NCBI GenBank assembly: GCA_050180015.1
Contig: JBFXEO010000001.1
Span: forward strand, 1 to 64,000
Length of the DNA stretch: 64,000 nucleotides
Source of the DNA: JBFXEO01 sp050180015
GTDB taxonomy: Bacteria; Bacteroidota; Bacteroidia; Bacteroidales; Tenuifilaceae
Reading direction: 5' to 3'
Shown: positions 7,649 to 18,535 of the stretch, one piece after another
Layout: each line of letters opens with the position of its first letter
Numbering within the stretch: position 1 is the stretch's first letter
Translations under genes and position numbers: made by a program
Notes under the pieces: model-generated
What the model saw: only the letters and a program-made list of their open reading frames with translations
Database searches by the model: none
Told to the model about the DNA's origin: nothing

Positions 7649-10519
7649 TTAACGTTCTGCATGCCTATAGTTTCCCGCTGTGCTTCCGTATATATTCACC
7701 GTTAAACTGAAGCTTGAGTATGGATCGTTGTTGTTCCCGGTAAACGCCTGCTGGTATTTTAACCTAAACGGGTATCGGGTTCTGAGAACATGAAAATCTA
7801 CACTCATCTCAAAGCCGAAAGATCTTTGAGTTTCGTTACGGATGAAAAGTAAATTATTGGTTCTTGCGGGGAACGAATTTTTGGCGTAATCAAAAAACAT
7901 ATCAACGGAAAAACGTTTAATGTAGATTAACGAGCCAACGGCCAAGTCCGGATAGGCAAGGGGAAAAAGGTAATCGACAGAAAACCCCTTAAATTTTTCC
8001 GACAGATACAGGTCATACCCTCTGGGCGCATCTACCTTGTTGGACAGGTAATAATTCTCCAGCAATTGTTTCTGCAAAGCCCCGGTAAGTTTAATGTGAT
8101 GATTACTTAAAAATCCGGGGAGGTAAAATTCTGCATTTAATGCGTAGAGCGATCCTATGTTATTCCTGTTGTACGGAGCAGAAACCCAGCTAAAGGTAAA
8201 AGCCGTTCCAAGCCTGGGCAGTAAATCACGATGCGACATTTTGCGGGTTGCCTGGAAGTAAATGCCGTTATCCAGTGTTATTAATCCCGACCGGTATGCC
8301 GATACAGAGCTGCTATATAGATAGTCGTTCGTTCTTTCTATTTTTGTAAAAGGCTGAAAATATGTGAATATGTAGTTACTACTTAAAGTGATTGGCAGGT
8401 AGGCGTAAAGTTTAAGCCTTGTTCGTCTTACATTGGGCTGGTAGTATAAATTGTTTACGCTGAATAGGTAGGCATAGTCGTCGTACAGCTCAAAGCTAAA
8501 GGAAAAAACAGGCCAAAGTCCGGAGTATTTGATGTTTGCTCTGAACAGATGTGAGTCTCCATAGCCATATCCTAAAATCATTACAGTATTACCCGTTAAA
8601 TTCTGCGACATCGCGGTAACACCAAAGCCTACAGGCGATTCCTCGGTATCGGAATTATACGGATTAAAGTAGAATGGGGCCCAGCTGTGAAGGTTGAATA
8701 CCGACCCACCCCCCCTATAGGGTTTTGACGGATATGCTGTATTCTTTATCTCAAGCGTATCGATATTTAACAAAGCATTTTTTGCCAGTGCACGGGTAAA
8801 CGAATCGTCGATGGGGTTACTAGTATTTACCAAGGATATTGCATTGATGCTATCGGCAATACTTAGTTGATACCCCTGTGGCGTATAGTTCGAAAAAATA
8901 AAAGTACCAGCGGCGGTTAAATAGGGATAATTTGAACCATACTTTGAATTTATCACTTGATATGTACTACTATCCTTGACGTTATACAAGAATATATTTT
9001 CGATATTGTTATAGCTGGCAGCAAAAAATATAGAATCGTTAGTTGCATAAATGGAATTAATATTATTATACGTTGGTTCAACTACTGTTTCGAGAGAATA
9101 GCCTGAATTTAAGGCCATAATTTGTTTGCCCGCCGGGGTTGTTGCGCCAATGTAAAAAAGATTTGTTTCAGGCTCATGGGTTAACTCAAAGGGTTCTATT
9201 CCTTCGGGGAAAAGGAATTGTTCGGCAACGGTTCCATTTTTATTTATGGCACCAAGGTAGAATGTTCCCTGTGGCGTTTGTCCTATGCAGAAAATTTTAC
9301 CACTGGATTGGTTTAAGACAGGGGAACGAAGCATACCCTTTGTAGAATATACTTTTTTACTTTTAGTGGCCAGGTTGAAAACAACTATTCGTGCAGAGTT
9401 AGAGTATTCCCAGCGGGGATGCGGTTTATATTCTGCCCACAATACCAGGTTGCCCGCATAGCTGGGTTTTCCGAGTAAGTACCCGGGATGAACGAGCAAT
9501 GTTTCCTTTTGAGTGTTTATGTTAATGGATACGAATGAAGGAACATCTGTGAGCGATGTTTTGTAGGCAACTAGGATTGAATCGTTTACCTGAAACGGAT
9601 ATAAATAATTTTTATACTCTGAATAGTTGTTAGTAACTTGTTTGGCAGATGAGTATGAAATATTCCCTAAACTTTTTGACCATGCACTATCCTGGTAGGC
9701 AAACATCTTTTCGGTTATGCCTTTTCGCGATAATCCGGTTTCATGCTTTAGCCCAAAGTAAAAGGGAAATAATGTGTATGGCCTACGGGTTATATAATCG
9801 AGAGTATTGGCCCAGATGTCGTATCCATACTTTATGTTACCGTACGCAACAACCTGATAACCCAAGTTGTAATGGTTCGGTATAAAATCTTTATATGAGC
9901 CGTTTAACCATTTATCGTAGGAGTAATGGCTGGCGTTTGATAAAAAATGTGTCCTGTAGTGCTGGTAAAAAGAGGCAGAACGTCCTCGTCCGGAATAGGA
10001 ATAGGCGGTTTCCGTAGCAACAGCATCGCCTTCAAGGAACCATAGCGGTGCAAATCCCGCGGCCAACCCCGTTGCCTGTTGCCCGAAGGGGAATGTTGCT
10101 GTTTTTACAACATTTCGCTGTAGGGCATACATTTGCTTTACGTGGCGCATTTCGTGTACCGCCAGCTGGTAGTGCCAGGGTTGGGCAAAGCCGTCGCTGC
10201 CGGGTTGGGTTACCAGCTCCATTCTACGGGGAGTCCAGGCAACAAATCCGTTGGACAAAGCGGAGTGGTTATGCAGGATGACATCAATTTTAGTTTTCTT
10301 TATGTGGTAATCGTTGCCCACCAATGAATCTGCCAGGACAAGCATTGTTAGATATTTACTGGCAAAAGACTCAGCATCCGAGGGGTATATAAGCCTAATT
10401 TTTCCCTCGGACATTTGCCTCCATTTAACCGAAAAGGGCTCAACGCCCGTTTCGTAATACTGTGCTTTTAGAGTAATGGTAGCCAACAGCAGTATTCCTA
10501 AAATTAAAAAATGCCTCAA
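7649..10519 (-). CDS. Large gluzincin-like / beta-propeller / outer-membrane protein, uncharacterised
   Basis: A 956-residue exported protein (signal peptide, about residues 1-19). HEMRH at 122-126 plus WFLEGDA at 160-166 (Glu163) form an HExxH...E zinc site of gluzincin type, which suggests a metallopeptidase of the MA clan. Residues of about 300-570 are rich in Tyr/Asn/Gly beta-repeats like a TolB or WD-type propeller. The last 350 or so residues alternate aromatic and polar residues, as in an outer-membrane beta-barrel. Proteins with this layout are common in Bacteroidota but without known function. I infer a cell-envelope protease or assembly factor; the substrate is unknown. An EEP-family gene lies 25 bases upstream and fthC follows. 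Confidence 0.65.
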   Translation of the reverse strand: MRHFLILGILLLATITLKAQYYETGVEPFSVKWRQMSEGKIRLIYPSDAESFASKYLTMLVLADSLVGNDYHIKKTKIDVILHNHSALSNGFVAWTPRRMELVTQPGSDGFAQPWHYQLAVHEMRHVKQMYALQRNVVKTATFPFGQQATGLAAGFAPLWFLEGDAVATETAYSYSGRGRSASFYQHYRTHFLSNASHYSYDKWLNGSYKDFIPNHYNLGYQVVAYGNIKYGYDIWANTLDYITRRPYTLFPFYFGLKHETGLSRKGITEKMFAYQDSAWSKSLGNISYSSAKQVTNNYSEYKNYLYPFQVNDSILVAYKTSLTDVPSFVSININTQKETLLVHPGYLLGKPSYAGNLVLWAEYKPHPRWEYSNSARIVVFNLATKSKKVYSTKGMLRSPVLNQSSGKIFCIGQTPQGTFYLGAINKNGTVAEQFLFPEGIEPFELTHEPETNLFYIGATTPAGKQIMALNSGYSLETVVEPTYNNINSIYATNDSIFFAASYNNIENIFLYNVKDSSTYQVINSKYGSNYPYLTAAGTFIFSNYTPQGYQLSIADSINAISLVNTSNPIDDSFTRALAKNALLNIDTLEIKNTAYPSKPYRGGGSVFNLHSWAPFYFNPYNSDTEESPVGFGVTAMSQNLTGNTVMILGYGYGDSHLFRANIKYSGLWPVFSFSFELYDDYAYLFSVNNLYYQPNVRRTRLKLYAYLPITLSSNYIFTYFQPFTKIERTNDYLYSSSVSAYRSGLITLDNGIYFQATRKMSHRDLLPRLGTAFTFSWVSAPYNRNNIGSLYALNAEFYLPGFLSNHHIKLTGALQKQLLENYYLSNKVDAPRGYDLYLSEKFKGFSVDYLFPLAYPDLAVGSLIYIKRFSVDMFFDYAKNSFPARTNNLLFIRNETQRSFGFEMSVDFHVLRTRYPFRLKYQQAFTGNNNDPYSSFSLTVNIYGSTAGNYRHAER

Positions 10520-10544
10520 CCGTTTAAGTATTACCAGTTCTATA

Positions 10545-11810
10545 CTATTTAATTACTTTAAATGTTTTGCGGTAATTATTAGAAAGTAAAACCTCTACAA
10601 CCATTATACCCTTGTTAAAATTGCTGGTATTTATTTCTGCTGTTTGGTTTTTTCCTTCAAGATTTCTGCTGTAAATTTTTTGCCCAATAATGCTACAAAT
10701 ATTTACACTTTTAATGTAAGTATTACTATCAATTACTCTTATTTTAAGGGTATTGTTAGCTATAGGGTTGTTATAGGAAATTTTATTTGTGTAGATTGTG
10801 GAATTGGTAGAAGATGGATTATCGCTATATACCAATTTCATTTGAATGGGGAGGTGATCGGACATGTTGTAAAGTGAACTTAGTACATCCGAAGGGACGC
10901 TGCTGTTTTCCGGAGATATTAGAGACTGATTAAACCTATTACCATCTTGGGCAACAGTATTGTAACTATACAGATATAATCCATTAGTCCCGTTTATTAT
11001 TTCGGAGGAAGAGAGAATAAAATCAAACCGATCATCCATGCCTCCGGTTGAAAAACAGCCATCGGACGTAGTATGTGTCGATTGCGAATGAACCGTTCTG
11101 AAATCGTAATTATTGTTCCAATCACCAACCATATTTACTGGATCGTAAAATTTGAATTGATTATTTCCGACGGGTGTGGTATAGCTAATAAAAGCCCCTT
11201 CGTCCGAAGAGTAAAGATTCATATCGCCCATTAAAAGGATGTTTCCGGGGATATTGTTGTTAACTATATAATTCATTATTGTATTGGCCGCTGCTGTACG
11301 TTGTGCTTCATCTGAATCTGTACTTCCTGCCTTGAGATGGGTAACAAAGCAGGTAAGGAAAATTGTATCGTTATTTGCCAACGATTGGGTTTTAAGGTAA
11401 AGTTTATAAGCATTGGTTTCCCTTGGCGAAGTGGCTATTGCAGTTTGCGATTTGAGACCAACCTTTTCGGAATTGTAGTAGATCATGTTCGAAAGAAAAC
11501 TTCCGCTAAAATCGGCCCGCTTGTATTTAGTTACACCGTTTATGTTAAGCGTGTTGGTTTTAATTCTTTCAACGCTCGAAATGGCGGAATTAACTTCGTT
11601 TACCGTAAAGATATCCGGATTAACGTATCCCAGTATCACTTTAAGGTATTCATCTTTGCTGTCAACATTGTTGGTGGTGCTATTGCAGTCATCGTACTCC
11701 TTATCGTAGTACATAAGGTTGTAGTGCATAACGGTTAGCGTATCTGCCTGGGAAGAAAATGCCATGCAGCAAATTAGTATCGAAACGAATGATAATTTTA
11801 AGGTATTCAT
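10545..11810 (-). CDS. Secreted endonuclease/exonuclease/phosphatase (EEP) family protein with T9SS sorting domain
   Basis: A 421-residue protein with a signal peptide (cleavage near residue 22). The EEP fold is shown by Asn31 (MHYNLM), Glu72 (VNEVN), His158, the GDMN motif at 195-198 and the terminal SDHLP motif (Asp318, His319), all metal or catalytic positions of the DNase I-like superfamily. Members cleave DNA, RNA or phosphoesters, and the exact substrate cannot be read from sequence. Residues of about 345-421 form a T9SS C-terminal sorting domain, so the enzyme is sent to the surface or medium. It is the second T9SS-exported nuclease-type enzyme within 8 kb. Confidence 0.87.
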   Translation of the reverse strand: MNTLKLSFVSILICCMAFSSQADTLTVMHYNLMYYDKEYDDCNSTTNNVDSKDEYLKVILGYVNPDIFTVNEVNSAISSVERIKTNTLNINGVTKYKRADFSGSFLSNMIYYNSEKVGLKSQTAIATSPRETNAYKLYLKTQSLANNDTIFLTCFVTHLKAGSTDSDEAQRTAAANTIMNYIVNNNIPGNILLMGDMNLYSSDEGAFISYTTPVGNNQFKFYDPVNMVGDWNNNYDFRTVHSQSTHTTSDGCFSTGGMDDRFDFILSSSEIINGTNGLYLYSYNTVAQDGNRFNQSLISPENSSVPSDVLSSLYNMSDHLPIQMKLVYSDNPSSTNSTIYTNKISYNNPIANNTLKIRVIDSNTYIKSVNICSIIGQKIYSRNLEGKNQTAEINTSNFNKGIMVVEVLLSNNYRKTFKVIK

Positions 11811-11824
11811 TGTTGGTGTAAAAT

Positions 11825-12172
11825 TTAGCCCGATACTTTTACCCTATACCCCCACTCCTTCAGCAGATCGGCAATTTTTTGTTTCATTTCACCCTGGATA
11901 ATAATTTCCCCATCCTTTACAGATCCGCCTACACCACACTTAGTTTTAATCTTTTTACAAAGATTTTCCATATCATCAACCGGGCCCATAAAATTTTTAA
12001 TTAGGGTAACCGCTTTGCCTCCACGGTTTTTACGCTCAAAGGTTACCAGCAAACTCTGCTGATTTGGCCTTAAACTTTCGGTATGGCTACTTTTTTCTTC
12101 CTCGACCTTGAAATCGGGGTTCGTAGAGTAGGCAAAGTTCAGATTTTGTTTCGAGGCGTACTCCTTTTTCAT
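11825..12172 (-). CDS. SUI1/YciH family translation factor
   Basis: A 115-residue protein whose C-terminal half matches the SUI1/eIF1 fold: VTFERKNRGGKAVTLIKNF, then a KKIKTKCGVGGSVKDGEIII stretch with the family's Gly-Gly-(S/T)-hydrophobic-Lys turn, and a KIADLLKEWGY end. Bacterial YciH proteins are thought to influence start-codon selection in initiation. The N-terminal 40 residues are polar and unstructured-looking, as in other members. It lies 14 bases upstream of the secreted EEP gene on the same strand, probably with no functional link. Confidence 0.9.
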   Translation of the reverse strand: MKKEYASKQNLNFAYSTNPDFKVEEEKSSHTESLRPNQQSLLVTFERKNRGGKAVTLIKNFMGPVDDMENLCKKIKTKCGVGGSVKDGEIIIQGEMKQKIADLLKEWGYRVKVSG

Positions 12173-12555
12173 TTTTTAATGATGGGTGTTAAAACGGAAC
12201 TGCAAAATACAAATCCTTTTACGGGTTTTTAGTTTAACTATCAACCCTAAAATGTTCCAAAATAAATTGATTTTCTGATTCATAACAATTGCATTGGTCA
12301 AATAAAGTTAAGATATTAACAGTACGTGCTTTTAGGAGTATTTTTTACTGGGCAACTCATTAAAAGTTGAATTATTTTCTTTTGCTCAGGGAAGATTGGC
12401 AAAGAATAGCGCGCACCATTTAACAAAGATTTATACTTGTCGGATAGTAAAATCTTTAAAATGTTCTACTTTTGCTTTTTACTGTTTAAAAATATTTAGA
12501 TAATCTTATAGAGAAAATCGCATTACTTTATTCGCCACCATTAAGTTTATTAATA
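12173..12555. other. Intergenic region between divergent yciH and DUF2723 genes
   Basis: A 383-base AT-rich non-coding stretch. It holds one good -7 element for the plus-strand gene (12467-12474). The rest shows no RNA gene, repeat or conserved structure that I can recognise. Confidence 0.5.
12467..12474 (+). promoter_or_regulatory. Candidate -7 element (TAnnTTTG) for the DUF2723 gene
   Basis: TACTTTTG fits the Bacteroidetes TAnnTTTG element and would leave an untranslated leader of about 75 bases before the ATG at 12556. The nearest upstream TTG (12437-12439) is 27 bases away, longer than the usual 19-21. Confidence 0.45.
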
Positions 12556-15500
12556 ATGACTAAGTACAGGAAAGTAAACAACATTACCGGATGGATTGTT
12601 TTTGCCATTTCTGCCATTGTTTATCTGATGACGATAGAACCGACGGCAAGTTTCTGGGATTGCGGAGAGTTTATTGCAACGGCATTTAAGCTGGAAGTAG
12701 GCCACCCTCCCGGAGCTCCGCTCTTTTTAATGATTGCCCGTTTCTTTTCCTTGTTTGCCAGCGACAACGCTCATGTTGCCATGATGATTAATTCAATGTC
12801 GGCATTGGCAAGTGCGTTTACCATACTATTTTTATTCTGGACAATTACACATCTTGCCCGTAAGTTGATCATAAAAGACGAGAAAAATCCATCTTTAGCA
12901 CAGACTGTTGCGGTAATGGCGAGCGGTGCTATAGGTGCATTGGCCTATACTTTTTCCGATACATTTTGGTTTTCGGCAGTTGAAGGGGAGGTTTACGCCC
13001 TATCGTCTTTCTTTACCGCCATAGTTGTATGGGCCATTTTAAAGTGGGAGGATGTAGCCGACGAACCACATGCAAACCGTTGGATTATTTTTATTGCCTA
13101 CATGATGGGGCTCTCGATTGGCGTACATCTTTTAAATCTTTTAACCATTCCCGCAATTGCATTTGTTTACTATTTCCGGAAGTATAAAACAACCCGTAAT
13201 GGCATTTTACTAACATTTTTAGTTTCGGCGGTAGTGCTGGTAGCCATTCTTTATGTGATAATTCCAGGGCTATTTAAATTTGGTTCTCTTTTCGAGTTGA
13301 TGTTTGTGAACGGCCTTGGGTTACCGTACTATTCCGGCTTAATTTTTTACCTTATACTTGTTTTTGCCGGGTTGGCACTAGGTGTTATTTACACGCACAA
13401 GCATTCACATGTTATATTTAATACGGTTTTACTTGGCGTTTCCGTAATACTTATTGGCTATTCATCGTACTCGTTAATCCTGGTTCGTGCGTTGGAGGAT
13501 ACGCCAATCAATGAGAATAAGCCCTCGCACGTGTTTTCGATGATTAACTATTTAAATCGGGAACAGTATGGCGATAGACCGCTTTTTTATGGTCAGTACT
13601 ACAATGCCCCCGTGGTTGATACTAAAGAAGTAAATACCTACGTCCCCAAGAATGGCAAATATGTGGAAACTTGGCTCAAAACAGAGTATGAATTCGACAG
13701 CCGTTTCAAGACAATATTTCCAAGGATGTACAGCCCCGCAGGCGACCATGTGGAGGAATACAGGAAGTGGGGCATGGTTGAGGGAAAACCCGTGTCCGTC
13801 AGATCCCGAAACGGAGAAAATGAAACACGTTATGTTCCCACGTTTGGTGAGAATCTGCTGTTTTTCTTCCGTTATCAGGTTAGCCACATGTATATTCGTT
13901 ACTTCATGTGGAATTTTGTTGGGCGGCAGGATGACACGCAAAGTCAGGGTGGCATAGAAAACGGGAATTGGATAAGCGGGATTAAGCCAATTGATGCGCT
14001 CTTCCTCGGGAATCAGGACGATTTAACCGATGACATGAAAAATCATCCGTCAAGAAACACATACTTTTTTCTTCCTTTGATTTTAGGGTTAATCGGAATT
14101 TACTACCAGCTTTTTGCAAAACGCGACAAACGGAATTTTTTCGTAGTATTCATGCTTTTTTCCCTTACCGGATTTGCCATAGTGATTTACCTCAACCAGT
14201 ATCCACTTCAGCCACGTGAACGGGATTATGCTTATGCCGGATCGTTTTATGCCTTTGCCATTTGGATAGGTCTGGGCGTTTTAGCTGTTTACGAGTGGTT
14301 CAAGAAAGTGCTTTCTGAAACAACCGCCGCCGGTACGGCCGGAATTCTTTGTACGGTAGTTCCGTTGATAATGGCTACGCAAAATTGGGACGATCACGAT
14401 CGTTCCGGTAGATATACTGCTCGTGATTTTGCGGCAAATTATCTAAATTCTTGTCCGCCCAATGCGATACTTTTTACCAATGGCGATAACGATACGTTCC
14501 CGTTATGGTATGCCCAGGAAGTAGAAGGTATTAGAACCGATGTCCGTGTTGTGAATTTGAGTTTACTGGGAACCGATTGGTATATAGATCAAATGAAAGC
14601 CAAATGCTACGAGTCTAATCCTCTGCCAATTTCAATGACTCACAGTAAGTATGTTTTGGGCACCCGCGACATAGTTTACATCTACAACAGGATAGATGAA
14701 TCTATAGAGCTGAAAAATCTCATGAATTTTGTGGCAAGCGATGATCTTGATACCCGGCTTCAGATACCCGGAGAGGCCCCGGTAGATTACCTCCCTACAA
14801 ATAAAATAAAGCTTACGGTTGATAGGGCAAAAGTGCTCGCTTCCGGTACCGTAAAACCCAAGGACGAATCACTAATTGTACCCGAAATGGAATGGACCAT
14901 TAAAGGCACCTACATTCAAAAAAGCGCAATGATAATTCTTGACATCCTTGCCAACAACAACTGGGAGCGTCCTGTTTATTTCGTGTCACCCTATGGCGAT
15001 AGCGACGTTGGCCTCACGGATTACCTACAGCACGATGGTTTTGCCTACCGCCTTGTTCCCATAAAATCTTCTTCTGCCGATTTTCTCTCAATAGGTAGAA
15101 TTGATAGCGATATTTTATACGATAAGCTGATGAATCAGTTTAAATGGGGACAAATGAATGACCCCAGCGTATTCATCGATTATAACAATCAGCGAACCGC
15201 CATAGTCCTTAAACTCCGTAACACATTTAACCGGCTGGCAGAAACGCTTATTCAGGAGAATAAAAAAGATTCTGCGCTGAAAGTTCTTGATAAAATATAC
15301 GAGCTAATGCCGCACGAAAAGTATCCCTACGATTTTTTTATGATAGGTATAGCCGAAAATTATTTTAAGCTTAACCAAACCGAGCGGGCAACAGCCATTG
15401 TGAAAAAATATTCCGATATACTTACCCAAAAATTGAGGTATATCACCGGTTTGGGGCCACGCTACAAGGATTATTTTGATTATGATTTCAGGGTTAACCT

Positions 15501-15615
15501 GCAAACTTTGAACGAGCTGGGAAGTTTAGCCGGAACTTACGGGCAGACCCCAATAAAGGATAACATAAATAATGAGATGAATATGTTTATTGAACAGTAT
15601 TCTCAGCGAAAGTAA
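12556..15615 (+). CDS. DUF2723 family multi-spanning membrane protein (putative protein O-glycosyltransferase)
   Basis: A 1019-residue integral membrane protein with about a dozen hydrophobic helices in its first 600 residues and a soluble C-terminal part of about 400 residues. The N-terminal signature MTIEPTASFWDCGEFIATAF followed by GHPPGAPLF is diagnostic of DUF2723. The acidic WDCGEF lies in the first periplasmic loop, where GT-C glycosyltransferases keep catalytic Asp/Glu, and the human relative TMEM260 is a protein O-mannosyltransferase. A lipid-linked-sugar glycosyltransferase acting on exported proteins is therefore likely, and Bacteroidota do have general protein O-glycosylation. The end (about 880-960) looks helical and TPR-like. 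It is transcribed alone. Confidence 0.85.
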   Translation: MTKYRKVNNITGWIVFAISAIVYLMTIEPTASFWDCGEFIATAFKLEVGHPPGAPLFLMIARFFSLFASDNAHVAMMINSMSALASAFTILFLFWTITHLARKLIIKDEKNPSLAQTVAVMASGAIGALAYTFSDTFWFSAVEGEVYALSSFFTAIVVWAILKWEDVADEPHANRWIIFIAYMMGLSIGVHLLNLLTIPAIAFVYYFRKYKTTRNGILLTFLVSAVVLVAILYVIIPGLFKFGSLFELMFVNGLGLPYYSGLIFYLILVFAGLALGVIYTHKHSHVIFNTVLLGVSVILIGYSSYSLILVRALEDTPINENKPSHVFSMINYLNREQYGDRPLFYGQYYNAPVVDTKEVNTYVPKNGKYVETWLKTEYEFDSRFKTIFPRMYSPAGDHVEEYRKWGMVEGKPVSVRSRNGENETRYVPTFGENLLFFFRYQVSHMYIRYFMWNFVGRQDDTQSQGGIENGNWISGIKPIDALFLGNQDDLTDDMKNHPSRNTYFFLPLILGLIGIYYQLFAKRDKRNFFVVFMLFSLTGFAIVIYLNQYPLQPRERDYAYAGSFYAFAIWIGLGVLAVYEWFKKVLSETTAAGTAGILCTVVPLIMATQNWDDHDRSGRYTARDFAANYLNSCPPNAILFTNGDNDTFPLWYAQEVEGIRTDVRVVNLSLLGTDWYIDQMKAKCYESNPLPISMTHSKYVLGTRDIVYIYNRIDESIELKNLMNFVASDDLDTRLQIPGEAPVDYLPTNKIKLTVDRAKVLASGTVKPKDESLIVPEMEWTIKGTYIQKSAMIILDILANNNWERPVYFVSPYGDSDVGLTDYLQHDGFAYRLVPIKSSSADFLSIGRIDSDILYDKLMNQFKWGQMNDPSVFIDYNNQRTAIVLKLRNTFNRLAETLIQENKKDSALKVLDKIYELMPHEKYPYDFFMIGIAENYFKLNQTERATAIVKKYSDILTQKLRYITGLGPRYKDYFDYDFRVNLQTLNELGSLAGTYGQTPIKDNINNEMNMFIEQYSQRK

Positions 15616-15663
15616 ACTTTGGAAAAAATCTTTTCACGTATTTTCGTGGTTTAATAGATATAA

Positions 15664-17220
<1,557 letters not shown>

Positions 17221-17225
17221 CGGTT

Positions 17226-17483
17226 ATGGTATGCGATTTAATATCACCGGGGGCATCATTTCAGGTAGAGGATGTTTACTCTGTGAAAGTACCGGGTACA
17301 AAGGGATCATTTGGTATTCTACACAAACATGCACCAATAGTGTCTTCGCTTGAACCCGGGATTGTAAACGTGATTCGGAATGATAATTCGGAACTACAGT
17401 TTAATATTCCATCTGGCGGCTTTGTGGAGGTAAACGAGGATATAGTAACAATTATAGCAGAATCTGTTTCACGGGGGAATTAA
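17226..17483 (+). CDS. atpC: F1F0 ATP synthase subunit epsilon, short form
   Basis: An 85-residue protein matching the N-terminal beta-sandwich of F1 epsilon (GSFGILHKHAPIVSSLEPG, then GGFVEVNEDIVTIIAE). The usual bacterial subunit is about 130-140 residues and ends in two alpha-helices that can block rotation. Here the stop comes right after the beta domain, so that inhibitory helical hairpin is absent. The N-terminal domain alone still suffices to couple F1 to the c-ring in known cases. The following 58 bases before the hydrolase gene contain no extended frame, so the shortness is unlikely to be a recent frameshift. Confidence 0.95.
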   Translation: MVCDLISPGASFQVEDVYSVKVPGTKGSFGILHKHAPIVSSLEPGIVNVIRNDNSELQFNIPSGGFVEVNEDIVTIIAESVSRGN

Positions 17484-17541
17484 TTTACTTTAGGAAAAAC
17501 TATTTTCGGATTTGGGTATATTCTGATGAGACCTGTCATTA

Positions 17542-18273
17542 ATGAAAAAGATTCGGAACCACATCCTTTTGTTTTTTATTGTTTTCATCGGAAGTAATGG
17601 TTTGGCCCAACAAACCATTACTTTTTCATCGTTGGATGGTTTAACCATTACGGCGGATCTTTACCTGGTTGATACCCGGAAACCGTACATTCTGCTACTG
17701 CATCAGGCCGGGTATAGCCGGGGCGAATACCGAGAAGTTGCACCACGGCTAACCAAACTTGGCTATAACTGTTTGGCCATCGATCAGCGGTCGGGCTATG
17801 AGGTTAACTTCGTTCGTAACGAAACGGCAAAACTTGCCAAGGAAAAAAATTTACCTGCCGATTATCCCGATGCTCTTCAGGATATAGAGGCTGCCGTAAA
17901 CTATATCAAGGCCAAAACTGATTTGCCCATTGTAATATGGGGAAGTTCCTATTCGGCATCATTGGCACTGATTGTTGCCGCGCAGGATTTGAGAATTAAG
18001 GCTGCCGTGGCATTTTCTCCCGGCGAGTATTTTAATCAGGATGGTTTTGTAAAATCAAAAATTTCGAAACTTTCAGTGCCCATTCTTGTGCTATCATCAA
18101 GAGGGGAATGCGAAATGGTAAAGGATGTTTGCGCGAGCGTTCAGCCTGAACTTACTACATTTTATTGTCCCACCGATGCCGGGAAACACGGATCTAAAGC
18201 ATTGTGGAAATCAAATCCTTCCAGCAAGGATTACTGGATGACCGTAACAATATTTTTCAGCAAGTTAAAATAG
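17542..18273 (+). CDS. Exported alpha/beta hydrolase (dienelactone-hydrolase-like)
   Basis: A 243-residue protein with a signal peptide (cleavage near residue 22, LAQQ). The alpha/beta hydrolase fold is shown by LLLHQAGYSRGEY near 51-63 (oxyanion His-Gln), the nucleophile elbow WGSSYS at 133-138 (Ser136) and a C-terminal His216 in AGKHGSK. The elbow ends in Ser instead of the common Gly, which the fold tolerates. Substrate cannot be told; an ester or acyl group in the periplasm is likely. It lies 58 bases after atpC on the same strand, but a functional link to ATP synthase is doubtful. Confidence 0.8.
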   Translation: MKKIRNHILLFFIVFIGSNGLAQQTITFSSLDGLTITADLYLVDTRKPYILLLHQAGYSRGEYREVAPRLTKLGYNCLAIDQRSGYEVNFVRNETAKLAKEKNLPADYPDALQDIEAAVNYIKAKTDLPIVIWGSSYSASLALIVAAQDLRIKAAVAFSPGEYFNQDGFVKSKISKLSVPILVLSSRGECEMVKDVCASVQPELTTFYCPTDAGKHGSKALWKSNPSSKDYWMTVTIFFSKLK

Positions 18274-18510
18274 AATATACCGTTTCGGGGATCGTAAAAT
18301 ATTTGAACCATATTTTTTCGGTTATGGGTTTCGGTTTTACCCAGAGTACACCTTAATTTTTTGAGGTTAGAGCAATCCTTCGTATTAGCCTTTCTTTCTG
18401 TAGGCACAAAAATTAACCGTAAATACGATAACATAATACATTAAAAATTACCCGCAAACAAAAATAGCGACGCGATTTGTTCAATGGATTCTTTGTTCTG
18501 TTGTTTTTAA

Positions 18511-18518
18511 TATTTTTG
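18511..18518 (+). promoter_or_regulatory. Candidate -7 element (TAnnTTTG) for the UpxY gene
   Basis: TATTTTTG lies 18 bases before the ATG at 18536. The leader would be very short. No TTG is at the preferred distance upstream. Confidence 0.4.
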
Positions 18519-18535
18519 TGTAAATTAAATTTGAA

